The position numbers and the translations under genes were made by a program. This document shows, piece after piece, positions 34,728 to 43,890 of a stretch of DNA of 64,000 bases (position 1 is the stretch's first letter; each line of letters opens with the position of its first letter). The notes under the pieces were generated by a model, which was not told the DNA's origin, did no database searches, and saw only the letters and a program-made list of their open reading frames with translations. Location: contig SIAM01000001.1 in the NCBI GenBank assembly GCA_009691785.1, positions 1-64,000 of the forward strand, read 5' to 3'. Origin of the DNA: Phycisphaerales bacterium (GTDB taxonomy: Bacteria > Planctomycetota > Phycisphaerae > Phycisphaerales > SM1A02).

Positions 34728-34824
34728 TCCCGCGACATCGTGCGTGCTGGCGTATGTGGCAAAGTTGCGCGGCCTTGAGCAGATAAAGATTGACCCGCAT
34801 ATGAATCTGATTTAGCCTGCCACC

Positions 34825-35178
34825 ATGGCTCTACCCGCGCAACACGGACTTTCAACGCATGTTTTGAACACGTCAAGCGGCATGCCCGCCGCGGGAATGT
34901 CGGTGACTTGCCAAATTCTCAAAGGCGAAACTTGGTCGGACCTTCATGGCGCCTCGACCGACAGCGATGGCCGCGTGAAAAACTTTTTGGGGTCTGGCCT
35001 GCTGCATACTGGTCACTACAGATTCATATTTGAAACAGGTGCTTGGTTTGCACAGCAGCGCATTGAAACTTTTTTCCCATCGGTCACGATTGAATTTCAT
35101 GTCAGTGATGCGACGCGCCACCACCATGTTCCATTGCTGCTGAGTCCCTTTGGCTACTCAACCTATAGAGGAAGTTGA
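34825..35178 (+). CDS. uraH: 5-hydroxyisourate hydrolase (transthyretin-like)
   Basis: 117 residues, normal length. GLSTHVLNTSSGMPAAGMSV holds the N-terminal His of the family, HYRFIFETG the middle block, and the protein ends in STYRGS, the diagnostic C-terminal YRGS. It hydrolyses 5-hydroxyisourate, the uricase product, to OHCU, which is the substrate of the OHCU decarboxylase domain encoded divergently 97 bases away. Cytoplasmic; no signal peptide is seen. Confidence 0.95.
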   Translation: MALPAQHGLSTHVLNTSSGMPAAGMSVTCQILKGETWSDLHGASTDSDGRVKNFLGSGLLHTGHYRFIFETGAWFAQQRIETFFPSVTIEFHVSDATRHHHVPLLLSPFGYSTYRGS

Positions 35179-35184
35179 TCACTG

Positions 35185-35211
35185 TTGACGATCGCAATGT
35201 GCGCTCATAAT
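35185..35211 (+). promoter_or_regulatory. Possible sigma-70-like promoter of the aspartokinase gene
   Basis: TTGACG (35185-35190), 15-bp spacer, CATAAT (35206-35211), 70 bases upstream of the ATG at 35281. The spacer is short, so this is only a candidate. Between it and the start lies a hairpin, CATGCCC (35241-35247) / GGGCATG (35257-35263), in the leader. Confidence 0.3.
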
Positions 35212-35280
35212 CTCGCTTTGAATTGATTGCATTGCTTCAGCATGCCCTTTGCATGCGGGCATGAGCAATCCATTGAAGCC

Positions 35281-37803
35281 ATGCGAACCATCGCCAACCC
35301 AATTTCGGTGCACAAGTTTGGCGGAGCGGCGCTTGCAAACGCCGACGCCATTCGCGCAGTTGTGAACATTCTTGCGGGGACCAGTGGTGAACGCGTTGTT
35401 GTCACTTCGGCGCTTGCTGGAGTGACCGACATTCTGCTGAACATTGCGCGCGCCGCGGCAAAGGGTGATCTTGTCGCCGCGAATACAGAGACGGACGCGC
35501 TGTATGAACGGCATATGTCCGTGGCGAAGTCCATTGATGGCGCCGCCTCCGCCACGCACACATATATAGGCGAGTCATTCAAGGAACTTAAAAAACTTTC
35601 TGAACAAGTGGCGCACGCGCGCGATCTGACGGCGCAAATGAGCGACCTTATTATTTCTCGCGGTGAACGCTTGGCGGCGCGCATTGTTGCCGACGCGTTG
35701 CGCGCGGGAAAAATGTCCGCGTGCGTTGTTGACGCCACGGAGTTTTTACATTCTGACGGTCGCTTTGGCGACGCCGCCCCGAATATCGCACGCACGGAAA
35801 TTGCAGCGCAAAATATTTTCCCTGACAAATTGCGCGCCGGAGATATTGTTGTTGTTCCAGGCTTCATCGCGGCGGGTACGACTGGCGCAACTGGTTCCCA
35901 AGCCGCAGTGGTCACGCTTGGCCGCGGCGGTTCCGACCTAACCGCCACCGTGACGGCGCGCGCGCTTGGCGCAAAAGAAGTGACGCTGTGGAAAGACGTC
36001 CCGGGATTTCTCACGGCCGATCCACGCATTATTCCTGAGGCGCGCGTGGTGCCCTTGCTTGATCCGCGCGAAGCTTCTGAACTTGCGTATTACGGCGCAA
36101 AAGTGCTGCATCCGCGCGCGCTCATTCCACTGGACGCGCGCACCACGCTGCGCATTCGTCCATTCAATCAACCCGAAGCCGCGGGTACGGAAATTGTGCA
36201 GGGCCGCTCCATGGCTGGCTCGCCCGTGCGCGCGCTTTCCGCAATGACGGCGCAAGCGCTTGTGACGGTGGCTGGAAATGGAATGCTTGGAGTGCCAGGC
36301 ATTGCAGCGCGAACATTTGGCGCGTTGGCGCACGCGGGAATTTCTGTGTCGTTGATTTCGCAGGCAAGTTCCGAGCATTCAATTTGTTTCACTGTGCCAG
36401 AAAGCGCGGCGGAGCTGGCGGAAAAAGAATTGCGCGCGGCGTTTGCCACGGAGCTTGAGCGAAATGAAATTGACTCGGTGGAAGTGTTGCTTGGCGTCGC
36501 CACCGTGGCGGTTGTTGGTTCCGGCATGGCAAGAACCCCTGGCGTTGCGGCGCGCGTGCTGGGTTGCATTGCCGACGCGCAAGTGAATGTCATCGCCATT
36601 GCGCAAGGATCTTCGGAGCGCAATATTTCATTTATTGTGAACAAGGCTAGTGTTCCAAAAGCCGTGCGCGCCATTCACTCCACTTTTAGTTTGGACAAAG
36701 TGGGTGGCGGTCGAACGGCTCGTCGCCGTGGCGCCGATGTCATTTTGCTTGGCTGCGGCCGCATTGGCCAGGAACTTCTGGGCCAAATTGCGGAGTTGCC
36801 AGCCAATGATCGCGCCGCGTTGCGAATTGTTGCAGTGCTTGATCGCAGCGGATTTATGCTGGAAAGACGCGGTTTCAGTCTTCGTGCATTGTCTGGCATG
36901 AGCGCCCATAAACAACGCGCTGGCTCGCTCAAGACATTGGCCAACGCCCACTCGAGCGCGCCAACAGCGGCCATTGAGCACATTGCCTCGCACGCGCTCA
37001 CGCGGCCAGTGCTGGTTGATCTGTCCAGTGGTGATACGCGCGAGACATTGTTGCGCGCCCTAGCTCACAATATGGACTTGGTTATTGCAAATAAAATTCC
37101 ACTGGCGTCGGATAGCGCCTCCGCAAGTGCCTTGCTTCAAGGCGCCCGCAAAAGTGGACGCAAAGTATTGCATGAAGCCACCGTGGGCGCGGGCTTGCCA
37201 ATTATTGACACGGTTGAAAAACTGATCGCTTCAGGCGACCGCGTGTTGAATATCGTGGCATGTCCATCTGGCACCATGGGATATTTATTCAGCGAACTTG
37301 GCCGCGGACGAAAGTTTTCCGCCGTTCTTCGCAACGCCATGCAGCTTGGATACACCGAACCAGATCCGCGCGAGGATTTGTCCGGCCGCGATGTGGCGCG
37401 CAAAGGCTTGATCTTGGGCAGGCTGATTGGCTATGTGGGCGAACTCACCGACGTGGCGATTGAAAGTTTGGTGCCGGTAAATCTGCGCGAAGTTTCAATG
37501 GCGGATTTTGTTGAGCAACTTGAGTCACTTGATGACGCGTGGAGCGAGCGAGTGCGCGCCGCCACAAGCAAGGGCGAAGTGCTGCGTTACTGCGCAAATA
37601 TCACGCGCGCCAGCGTGAAAGTGGGTTTGGTTGGCGTGCCGGTTGGAAGCCTGCTTGGCTCGCTCAGCGGCACTGACAATCAATTTGTGTTCACCACAAC
37701 GCGATACCGCGACAACCCGTTGGTCATTTCTGGTCCAGGCGCTGGTCCTGCGGTCACGGCGGCTGGTGTTCTGAATGATTTATTGCGCGTGGTGATTTCA
37801 TGA
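35281..37803 (+). CDS. thrA: Bifunctional aspartokinase / homoserine dehydrogenase
   Basis: 840 residues from the ATG at 35281, placing the kinase motif VHKFGGAAL at residues 10-18, the usual distance. The kinase domain is about 1-300 (GRGGSDLTATVTARALGAKE, LWKDVPGFLTADPRI). Two ACT-type regulatory segments (VTVAGNGMLGVPGIAAR and VAVVGSGMARTPGVAAR) lie at about 310-460. The homoserine dehydrogenase domain from about 470 starts ADVILLGCGRIGQELL and contains GAGLPIIDTVEKLIASGD and GYTEPDPREDLSGRDVARK. It catalyses the first and third steps from aspartate to threonine and is probably threonine-sensitive through the ACT domains. KFGGAAL is unusual: family members normally have KFGGTS or KFGGSS. 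The stop overlaps the threonine synthase start (ATGA). Confidence 0.95.
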   Translation: MRTIANPISVHKFGGAALANADAIRAVVNILAGTSGERVVVTSALAGVTDILLNIARAAAKGDLVAANTETDALYERHMSVAKSIDGAASATHTYIGESFKELKKLSEQVAHARDLTAQMSDLIISRGERLAARIVADALRAGKMSACVVDATEFLHSDGRFGDAAPNIARTEIAAQNIFPDKLRAGDIVVVPGFIAAGTTGATGSQAAVVTLGRGGSDLTATVTARALGAKEVTLWKDVPGFLTADPRIIPEARVVPLLDPREASELAYYGAKVLHPRALIPLDARTTLRIRPFNQPEAAGTEIVQGRSMAGSPVRALSAMTAQALVTVAGNGMLGVPGIAARTFGALAHAGISVSLISQASSEHSICFTVPESAAELAEKELRAAFATELERNEIDSVEVLLGVATVAVVGSGMARTPGVAARVLGCIADAQVNVIAIAQGSSERNISFIVNKASVPKAVRAIHSTFSLDKVGGGRTARRRGADVILLGCGRIGQELLGQIAELPANDRAALRIVAVLDRSGFMLERRGFSLRALSGMSAHKQRAGSLKTLANAHSSAPTAAIEHIASHALTRPVLVDLSSGDTRETLLRALAHNMDLVIANKIPLASDSASASALLQGARKSGRKVLHEATVGAGLPIIDTVEKLIASGDRVLNIVACPSGTMGYLFSELGRGRKFSAVLRNAMQLGYTEPDPREDLSGRDVARKGLILGRLIGYVGELTDVAIESLVPVNLREVSMADFVEQLESLDDAWSERVRAATSKGEVLRYCANITRASVKVGLVGVPVGSLLGSLSGTDNQFVFTTTRYRDNPLVISGPGAGPAVTAAGVLNDLLRVVIS

Positions 37804-39116
37804 GCGGCAACACCAACAAGACAGGCATCATCATTGCGTGCGCCGCGTGCGGTGAAAAATTCAATGACCTCACTCCGCTTGCCACATGCTCCAAGTGCGG
37901 CGGCTTGCTTGACATCACGCCCGCCTTGCCCGCGCTGTGCAGCGAGAAGTTGCAAAATCTCTTTGATAGCCGAGTCAGTATTGGCGCCATGCGCGGATCC
38001 GCTGCAAGTCGTTCAGGCGTTTGGAGATTTCGTGAACTTGTGCTGCCCATCACTGATGCGGAAATAGTCAGCCACCCAGAAGGCAACACGCCCTTGCTTG
38101 AGCGCCCCGCTGTTTCTAAATACGCGGGCGTGAAAAACTTGTTGATGAAGCATGAAGGTTTCAATCCATCGGGCTCTTTTAAAGACCGCGGCATGACGGT
38201 TGCGGTGACGCAAGCCAAGCGTTGCGGCGCAACCGCGATCGCATGCGCCTCCACTGGCAACACCAGCTCATCGCTTGCGGCGTATGGAGCGCAAGCTGGA
38301 ATTCCAGCGCTGGTGATGGTTCCTGCGGGACGCATTTCTATGGGAAAACTGGCTCAAACTGTGGCGTATGGCGCGCGCACGCTGTTGGTGCGCGGCGACT
38401 TTGACGACTGTTTGCGTTTAGTGCGCGAGTCCAGCGAAAAGCTAGGCGTGTACTTGGCCAACTCGCTCAATCCATTTCGCATTGAAGGCCAAAAGACAAT
38501 CATGTTTGAATTGCTGCAGCAACTTGCGTGGCAATCACCTGATTGGGTGGCGCTGCCGGCAGGAAATCTTGGCAACACTTCCGCGTTTGGAAAAGCATTG
38601 CGCGAGGCGCAGTCGCTTGGATTGATCAAGCGCATTCCACGTCTCTTGTCAGTGCAGGCCAGTGGCGCGGCGCCGTTTGCGCATGACTTTGCCGACAACT
38701 TTGCAAAGCGCACAAGCGTGCGCGCGGAAACAATCGCAACCGCAATTCGCATTGGCGACCCCGCTTCATGGGACCGCGCGGTGTCGGCGATTCGTTTCAC
38801 AAACGGCGTAGTGGCGTCTGTGAGCGATGAGCAAATTATGCAAGCCAAGCAAGTGATTGACGCAAGCGGTGTTGGCTGCGAACCCGCCAGCGCCGCAAGC
38901 GTGGCGGGCGTGCGCGAGTTGGTGGCGCGCGGAATCATCGCGCCGCACGAGCGTGTGGTTGCCGTGCTGACCGGTCACATTCTGAAAGACCCTGAAAAAT
39001 TGTTGAACACAACCAATGCACACGGTCACGCCGCGGCCAACGCCCCCATTGAAATTGACGCCACGTTGGCCGCTGTTGAACGCGTGCTTCAAACCGCTAC
39101 AAAGGCAAGAAATTGA
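37800..39116 (+). CDS. thrC: Threonine synthase
   Basis: 438 residues. The N-terminus has a zinc-ribbon-like pair, CAACGEKF and CSKCGG. EGNTPLLERP and NPSGSFKDRGMTVAV (Lys binds PLP) are followed by CASTGNTSSSLAAYGA (phosphate-binding loop) and LPAGNLGNTSAFGKAL. It converts O-phosphohomoserine to threonine. It is coupled by an ATGA overlap to the aspartokinase-homoserine dehydrogenase gene. No homoserine kinase gene is nearby, so thrB must be elsewhere. Confidence 0.95.
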   Translation: MSGNTNKTGIIIACAACGEKFNDLTPLATCSKCGGLLDITPALPALCSEKLQNLFDSRVSIGAMRGSAASRSGVWRFRELVLPITDAEIVSHPEGNTPLLERPAVSKYAGVKNLLMKHEGFNPSGSFKDRGMTVAVTQAKRCGATAIACASTGNTSSSLAAYGAQAGIPALVMVPAGRISMGKLAQTVAYGARTLLVRGDFDDCLRLVRESSEKLGVYLANSLNPFRIEGQKTIMFELLQQLAWQSPDWVALPAGNLGNTSAFGKALREAQSLGLIKRIPRLLSVQASGAAPFAHDFADNFAKRTSVRAETIATAIRIGDPASWDRAVSAIRFTNGVVASVSDEQIMQAKQVIDASGVGCEPASAASVAGVRELVARGIIAPHERVVAVLTGHILKDPEKLLNTTNAHGHAAANAPIEIDATLAAVERVLQTATKARN

Positions 39117-39293
39117 AGTGAATTTGAATACGACACAGGTGCGCAACAAACACTTGCAACGAACAATGGATACGCGCATGCAAATGTCGGCCAATGTAAA
39201 TGTGGTGTGACTATCGGCATTCGCCATTTCAAACCGCGATGAAAAATTTATCTAATATAAGCCTGACACTCTGAAGTTGTTCTACTTTCAAAC

Positions 39294-40298
39294 ATGAACC
39301 ACACCGCGCACATTCTTGGAGCTGGAGGAATTGGAATTGCCGCCGGCGTTTGCTTAGCGCGCGCGGGCTGGAGCGTGACCATGGTGGATTCAAATTCCAA
39401 AAAAATAGACGCGGGCAAGCGCAACGGAATGTCAGTTGATGGGCAAACAGAAACGCGGGTGAAATTTGTTTCTTTTCAAGAATGGGCGCCGCCAACCAAT
39501 ACTCCCATTCTGTTGTGCGTAAAAACATTTGACAACGCTCCTGCTCTACAGCGCATTTCCAACATTGAACATGTCGTGCCAATTCAAAACGGATTCGACG
39601 CGCAACTTGAGTCGCTTGACCACCCAGCAGAAGCCATTGCCTCTTTTGTTTCAGAATGCGCGGCGGATCAACCCGCCACACGCATCACCCGCGCTGGCGC
39701 GCTGCACATTGGCGCGCGCAAAAGCGTGACCGCGCAACAACAAGAGCGCATTCAAACGCTGGCAGACGCTTTGGCGCACGGAAAATTATTTCCCGTAGAA
39801 AGCGTGGCCAATGTTCTGCCCTTTAAAGTCACAAAACTCATGTACAACGCGGCAATTTCACCGCTTGCCGCCAGCGCCGGCGTGGACAACGCGCAGCTGC
39901 TCACTGATCCACTGGCGCAAAAAATGTTCTTTGCGTTGCTGCGTGAAAATTTTTCCATCCTGCGAAACGCGGGGCTGGAGATGGCAACCATTGGTCCATT
40001 TCATCCCAATACCGTCATGCGAATTTTGCGCACGCCACTGCTTCCCAAAATCATGGGCGTGTTCTTTCGGCCATCATTGCGCGGAACCTATTGTTCAATG
40101 AGTCCGGACATGGGAAGTGGGCGCACGGAAGTCGACGCCTACAACGGCCATCTGATTCGTCTTGCCGGAAAGTTTCCTTGCCCGATCAATCGCGCGGTGG
40201 TGGCACTAGTGGAAAAAATTTCACGCGAGCGGCTAGCTCCATCACACTCACACTTGCGTGCGCTTGCCGCAACACTTGCGCGCGGAGTCTTAGCATGA
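39294..40298 (+). CDS. Ketopantoate reductase family protein (2-dehydropantoate 2-reductase-like)
   Basis: 334 residues. AHILGAGGIGIAAGVCLARA is the NADP-binding N-terminus (GxGxxG). ILLCVKTFDNAPAL and VVPIQNGFDAQL correspond to the family's VKT and QNG segments. The catalytic Lys is probably in LPFKVTKLMYNAAISPLAA (family pattern K..N...N). The later block reads MSPDMGSGRTEVDAYNGHLI, where PanE has S...D...GR.TE.....G. It could be PanE (pantothenate synthesis) or one of the many PanE-like reductases; it is slightly longer than E. coli PanE (303 aa). Confidence 0.82.
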   Translation: MNHTAHILGAGGIGIAAGVCLARAGWSVTMVDSNSKKIDAGKRNGMSVDGQTETRVKFVSFQEWAPPTNTPILLCVKTFDNAPALQRISNIEHVVPIQNGFDAQLESLDHPAEAIASFVSECAADQPATRITRAGALHIGARKSVTAQQQERIQTLADALAHGKLFPVESVANVLPFKVTKLMYNAAISPLAASAGVDNAQLLTDPLAQKMFFALLRENFSILRNAGLEMATIGPFHPNTVMRILRTPLLPKIMGVFFRPSLRGTYCSMSPDMGSGRTEVDAYNGHLIRLAGKFPCPINRAVVALVEKISRERLAPSHSHLRALAATLARGVLA

Positions 40299-40404
40299 GG
40301 GCGCTTCGCGGATTGGCATCTCGGTTGCTTACAAAAAATCACGTCGTTATTGCCGCGCGCGCACGCCAAATAAACTCAACACAATTCGTATTGCGAGTTC
40401 ATCA

Positions 40405-41388
40405 ATGATTCTTGTGACCGGCGGCGCTGGGTTCATTGGCTCGCATCTTGTGGATCAATTAACGCGCGACAACCAACATGTGCGTGTGTTGGAGCACCCG
40501 ACCGCGCGGGTTGAGCATTTGCCTTTGAACAAAATCGAGCTTGTTCGCGCCGATATTCGCGACATATCCGCGGTCAACCAAGCCGTGCGCGGTTGCGATC
40601 AGGTGTACCACCTTGCGGCGGATCCAAACTTATGGCGACGCAATCGAAGCGAGTTTGACGCCATCAATCATGTCGCGGCGGTGCATGTCATGCGCGCCGC
40701 GCTTGATGCCGGCGTGCGACGCGTGCTGTATGTCAGCACCGAAAGCATTCTGACCTCCGCGCTCCCAACGCGCGAGCCGGTGGAAAGCGCGCGCTTTCGT
40801 GAGCAAGACATGATTGGCCCCTACTGCTTGAGTAAATTTCGCGCCGAGCGAGCCGCGTTTGAACTTGCAGCGACGGGCGCTCCCGTCATCGTGTGCAGTC
40901 CCACGCTTCCAATTGGTCCGTGTGACAGAAATAAAACTCCGCCAACGCGTCTTGCTGTTGCATTCTGCCGTGGAAAAATTCCGGCGTACTTGGATTGCGA
41001 GTTCAACCTAATCGACGCGCGCGACGCCGCCGACGGATTGATTCGTGCCATGCAACACGGCCGAATCGGCATGCGCTATTTAATTGGGGCGCACAACATC
41101 AGGCTTGTGCATTGGCTTGAATTGCTGGCGCGAATCACCAATCGCCCCGCACCCAACAAACAAGTTCCTTATGCCGTGGCGCTGGCCGCAGGCTGGTTCA
41201 GTGAATTGTGGGCGGACACCATTTCGCATCGCATGCCCATGGCCACGGTCACTGGAGTTCGCTTAACCAAGCGATCCATGTATTTTGATCCATCGAAAAG
41301 TTTGGAAGAACTTGGATTGCAACCGCGATCGGTGGAAGAATCCACGCGCGACGCGGTGCGCTGGTATCAAGAACAAAAATGGATTTAA
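40405..41388 (+). CDS. NAD-dependent epimerase/dehydratase family protein
   Basis: 327 residues. ILVTGGAGFIGSHLVDQLTR is the extended-SDR NAD-binding loop. YHLAADPNLWRR, then VLYVSTESIL and YCLSKFRAERAAFE (YxxxK catalytic pair) complete the family pattern. It resembles dihydroflavonol-4-reductase / hopanoid-associated sugar epimerase-type SDRs. Substrate unknown. It lies 106 bases after the ketopantoate-reductase-like gene on the same strand. Confidence 0.85.
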   Translation: MILVTGGAGFIGSHLVDQLTRDNQHVRVLEHPTARVEHLPLNKIELVRADIRDISAVNQAVRGCDQVYHLAADPNLWRRNRSEFDAINHVAAVHVMRAALDAGVRRVLYVSTESILTSALPTREPVESARFREQDMIGPYCLSKFRAERAAFELAATGAPVIVCSPTLPIGPCDRNKTPPTRLAVAFCRGKIPAYLDCEFNLIDARDAADGLIRAMQHGRIGMRYLIGAHNIRLVHWLELLARITNRPAPNKQVPYAVALAAGWFSELWADTISHRMPMATVTGVRLTKRSMYFDPSKSLEELGLQPRSVEESTRDAVRWYQEQKWI

Positions 41389-41439
41389 TGCACAGACTGC
41401 GCCACAATCCAGTTCCGTTGGTCAACATGTCGCAGCAAA

Positions 41440-42135
41440 TTAATTAATTAATCCAATAGCGCGCGCGGTCAACATGACTAGCACCGCCATGGCGATGGAC
41501 ACCTGAAGCATCATTCCAATTTGAATTGGATTTCGCAGCGGAACTGGAAGAGTTGGACCGAATGTGCTTGCCGTGTTGAAAGACAAGAACAAATAGTCGA
41601 CATACTTTGGCCGCCACCCTGCGAGCGATGGGAAGTCAGACACGTTGTGAGGAAAAACAATGCCTGGATGAATTTTCTCGCCCGCGCCAATGCGCACTTG
41701 AAGTGGATGATCAAATCTCCAATAAAAAGCAGCAAAAACTGCAATATTTTCTAGGTAAACCAGACTGGCCGAGAGCAGTAGAAAACCAGGCTTGTCCTGC
41801 TTGTCGAATAGGCACATAATGAGTCCGACTAAATTGTCCAGCAACGCAATCAGCGAAAGCACCAATGTGAGGTCAAAGAAAAGTTTGAACCACTTCCTAG
41901 AATGCACCACCCCAAAAAAACTCGCAACCACAGTGGTGCTTAACGCGACGGGGCTAGCGTAAACATCGGCTATGCGGAACATGGTGACGGAAAAAGATGG
42001 TGAGCGATCCGTCAGACTCAAGGATGTGGATGTGGCAATGTCCAAGCAAGCTGCGATACCCAAAGTGATCACGATTCCCCACGTGGTGGCGCAGCGCATT
42101 TCATCGTGCGTATTGCTGGTGGCGGAATTTGTCAT
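41440..42135 (-). CDS. Membrane protein with ion-channel-like C-terminus
   Basis: 231 residues with about five hydrophobic segments: near residues 18-36, 60-80, 85-110, 120-140 and 205-230. The segment YVDYLFLSFNTASTFGPTLP followed by a final helix (MMLQVSIAMAVLVMLTARAI) recalls the pore loop plus last helix of two-helix potassium-channel-like proteins, but without the TVGYG filter. Family not firmly recognised. It converges with the epimerase gene and is 10 bases downstream of trhO on the same strand, so co-transcription is likely. Confidence 0.65.
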   Translation of the reverse strand: MTNSATSNTHDEMRCATTWGIVITLGIAACLDIATSTSLSLTDRSPSFSVTMFRIADVYASPVALSTTVVASFFGVVHSRKWFKLFFDLTLVLSLIALLDNLVGLIMCLFDKQDKPGFLLLSASLVYLENIAVFAAFYWRFDHPLQVRIGAGEKIHPGIVFPHNVSDFPSLAGWRPKYVDYLFLSFNTASTFGPTLPVPLRNPIQIGMMLQVSIAMAVLVMLTARAIGLIN

Positions 42136-42144
42136 GAATGCATA

Positions 42145-42999
42145 TTAGTCAAATTGCCTGCGGGTTGCGACTTGTGGCGCCGGCTGATCAAAACAAAAGG
42201 AACAGGAAATACCTTTGACATAGCGGGAATCTTGCTGTTCTTCTGGCGTAAGCGGCATTTGACACGCGAAGCATAAAGCGGAGTTGGTCTCTTGCAATGT
42301 CGAGTCCACGCATACGCGGCGATCAAAAACAAAACACTCGCCTTGGTAATGCGCGCCGCCACACTCCTGGAAATATTTTAAAATACCACCGTCAAGCTGA
42401 AAAATATTTTGAAAGCCTTCGCGCTCCATGTATGGGCCGGCCTTCTCGCAGCGAATTCCGCCGGTGCAAAACATGACCACGGGTTCATGCTTTAAATTTG
42501 CCGGCAACTTCGCAACCGCGCTGGGGAAATGGCGAAAGTGCGAAATACCAGCGGGCACTGCCCCGCGAAATGTTCCCATGCGAATTTCATAATCATTGCG
42601 CGTGTCAAGCAAAGTGAGCGGTTTGCCTTCATCAAGCCACTGCTTCAATACTTTCGCCGAAAGTTTTTTACTGGTGCGCTTTGCGGGGTCGATGCCCTCC
42701 ACTCCAAAGGCGATAATTTCTTTTTTGATCTTCACCAACATGCGGCGAAATGGCTGCGCATCACTCAAACTCGCCTTGGGCGTGAGGTTTTCCAAGCCAG
42801 GCACGGCGCGCAAATGCGCCAACAATACATCAATATTTCCATGTGTTCCTGCCACAAACAGGTTGATCCCCTCGGGGCTCAACATAATGGTGCCCTTTAG
42901 TTCTCCCGCGCGACACACGGCGCGTAACTGCTCGCGCAATTCGGCCAAGCCCGCCAACGGAGCGAATAGATATGTGGAAATGTTTGTGAACACTTCCAC
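42145..42999 (-). CDS. trhO: tRNA uridine(34) hydroxylase TrhO (rhodanese-like, UPF0176)
   Basis: 284 residues. The N-terminal acylphosphatase-like part ([16 protein letters not shown]) is followed by the rhodanese domain with [15 protein letters not shown] and the catalytic-loop Cys in [15 protein letters not shown]. Then come [16 protein letters not shown] and [10 protein letters not shown], diagnostic of this family. The C-terminus has two Cys pairs (CFAC and CSFC), likely a metal site. It performs oxygen-dependent formation of 5-hydroxyuridine at the tRNA wobble position. Length is within the family's range (about 280-350). Confidence 0.93.
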   Translation of the reverse strand: MEVFTNISTYLFAPLAGLAELREQLRAVCRAGELKGTIMLSPEGINLFVAGTHGNIDVLLAHLRAVPGLENLTPKASLSDAQPFRRMLVKIKKEIIAFGVEGIDPAKRTSKKLSAKVLKQWLDEGKPLTLLDTRNDYEIRMGTFRGAVPAGISHFRHFPSAVAKLPANLKHEPVVMFCTGGIRCEKAGPYMEREGFQNIFQLDGGILKYFQECGGAHYQGECFVFDRRVCVDSTLQETNSALCFACQMPLTPEEQQDSRYVKGISCSFCFDQPAPQVATRRQFD

Positions 43000-43033
43000 A
43001 GTCTATAGACATGAAGCCCGCACACAAATCAGA

Positions 43034-43068
43034 AAAATAAAACGGACGCGGAACATGTCCGCGTCCGT
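43034..43068 (-). terminator. Rho-independent terminator after the SYLF lipoprotein gene
   Basis: Perfect 11-bp stem, ACGGACGCGGA (43042-43052) with TCCGCGTCCGT (43058-43068), loop ACATG. On the minus strand it is followed by TTTATTTTTCTG. It sits between the lipoprotein gene and trhO. Confidence 0.85.
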
Positions 43069-43159
43069 CAACAATCATTCATGCGCTTGGCGCCATTCTT
43101 CAACGGCTCCAAAGAATCAAGAGCAACACTCCAAATTTTAAACGCATGCCATTGCGAAA

Positions 43160-43723
43160 TTACTTGGCCTTTGTCGCCGCCGAAGCGTCCAAAGAGACAT
43201 ACTTAAATTGCTGTCCACCCACGGCGGCTTCCGCCATGGCTCCTTCAACATTGCTGACAAAAATCGCCACGCCATCGTGGTAACTGGTTGCAGCACCCGT
43301 GCCGGATGCCGCCATCACTGCTGAAACTTGCGCGGTGAACGCAAACTTGTTGGCGGTGAACACCTTGTAATTAGCCTCATCCTTGAAGAAAATAAATTCA
43401 TCAAATGATTGACCGCCAATGGTCGCGCCAATGGTGCCTTGGCCCATGGAGCAATAGCCCATCAACTTGCCGCCCTTATAGACCTCGCCGTCGCCACCCG
43501 CGCCACCAATAATAAATCCGCCCTTGCCAATGCTTGGCAGAACCGCATAGGCGTAATTGTCCTTGAAGAATTTCTCAATCGTTGGATCGGTTTTTTTCAG
43601 CAACTCAATGGAAGTCGCGACAGAAGCCGAAAGGGTTTTCTTTTCCTCGGCAGTTTTTGGCGCACCCGCGCACGCGCTTAACGCACCAACAAGAACAATG
43701 GCAGACCAGAATTGAATTCGCAT
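43160..43723 (-). CDS. SYLF/Ysc84-domain lipoprotein
   Basis: 187 residues from the ATG at 43723, chosen because AAGGAG lies about 8 bases upstream; longer in-frame starts have none. MRIQFWSAIVLVGALSACAG is a lipoprotein signal (lipobox LSAC, cleavage before Cys 18). The mature part carries the SYLF (Ysc84) pattern: AYAVLPSIGKGGFIIGGAGG, MGQGTIGATIGGQSFDEFIF and a final segment with GAAT and FVSN. SYLF domains bind lipids. Expected in the outer or inner membrane leaflet; exact role unknown. Flanked downstream by a strong terminator, so monocistronic. Confidence 0.9.
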   Translation of the reverse strand: MRIQFWSAIVLVGALSACAGAPKTAEEKKTLSASVATSIELLKKTDPTIEKFFKDNYAYAVLPSIGKGGFIIGGAGGDGEVYKGGKLMGYCSMGQGTIGATIGGQSFDEFIFFKDEANYKVFTANKFAFTAQVSAVMAASGTGAATSYHDGVAIFVSNVEGAMAEAAVGGQQFKYVSLDASAATKAK

Positions 43724-43890
43724 GAGCAGCTCCTTTAAAAATTGAATGAACCATGACATGAAGAGAAAACAGAATACCGTTGAACCGCAACCACGTTTCT
43801 TGATTTTCAACTTGAAGATGTCGCTTGTTTTATGAAAATGTCCACGCATTAAATTCCATCCATGATCGCATGCCATCAAATAAATAGCGG

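Noticed and set aside
40295..40408. 37-codon frame overlapping the ends of the ketopantoate-reductase-like and epimerase genes by ATGA at both sides
   Set aside because: No ribosome site, no recognisable content. The double overlap is likely chance in this GC-rich context.
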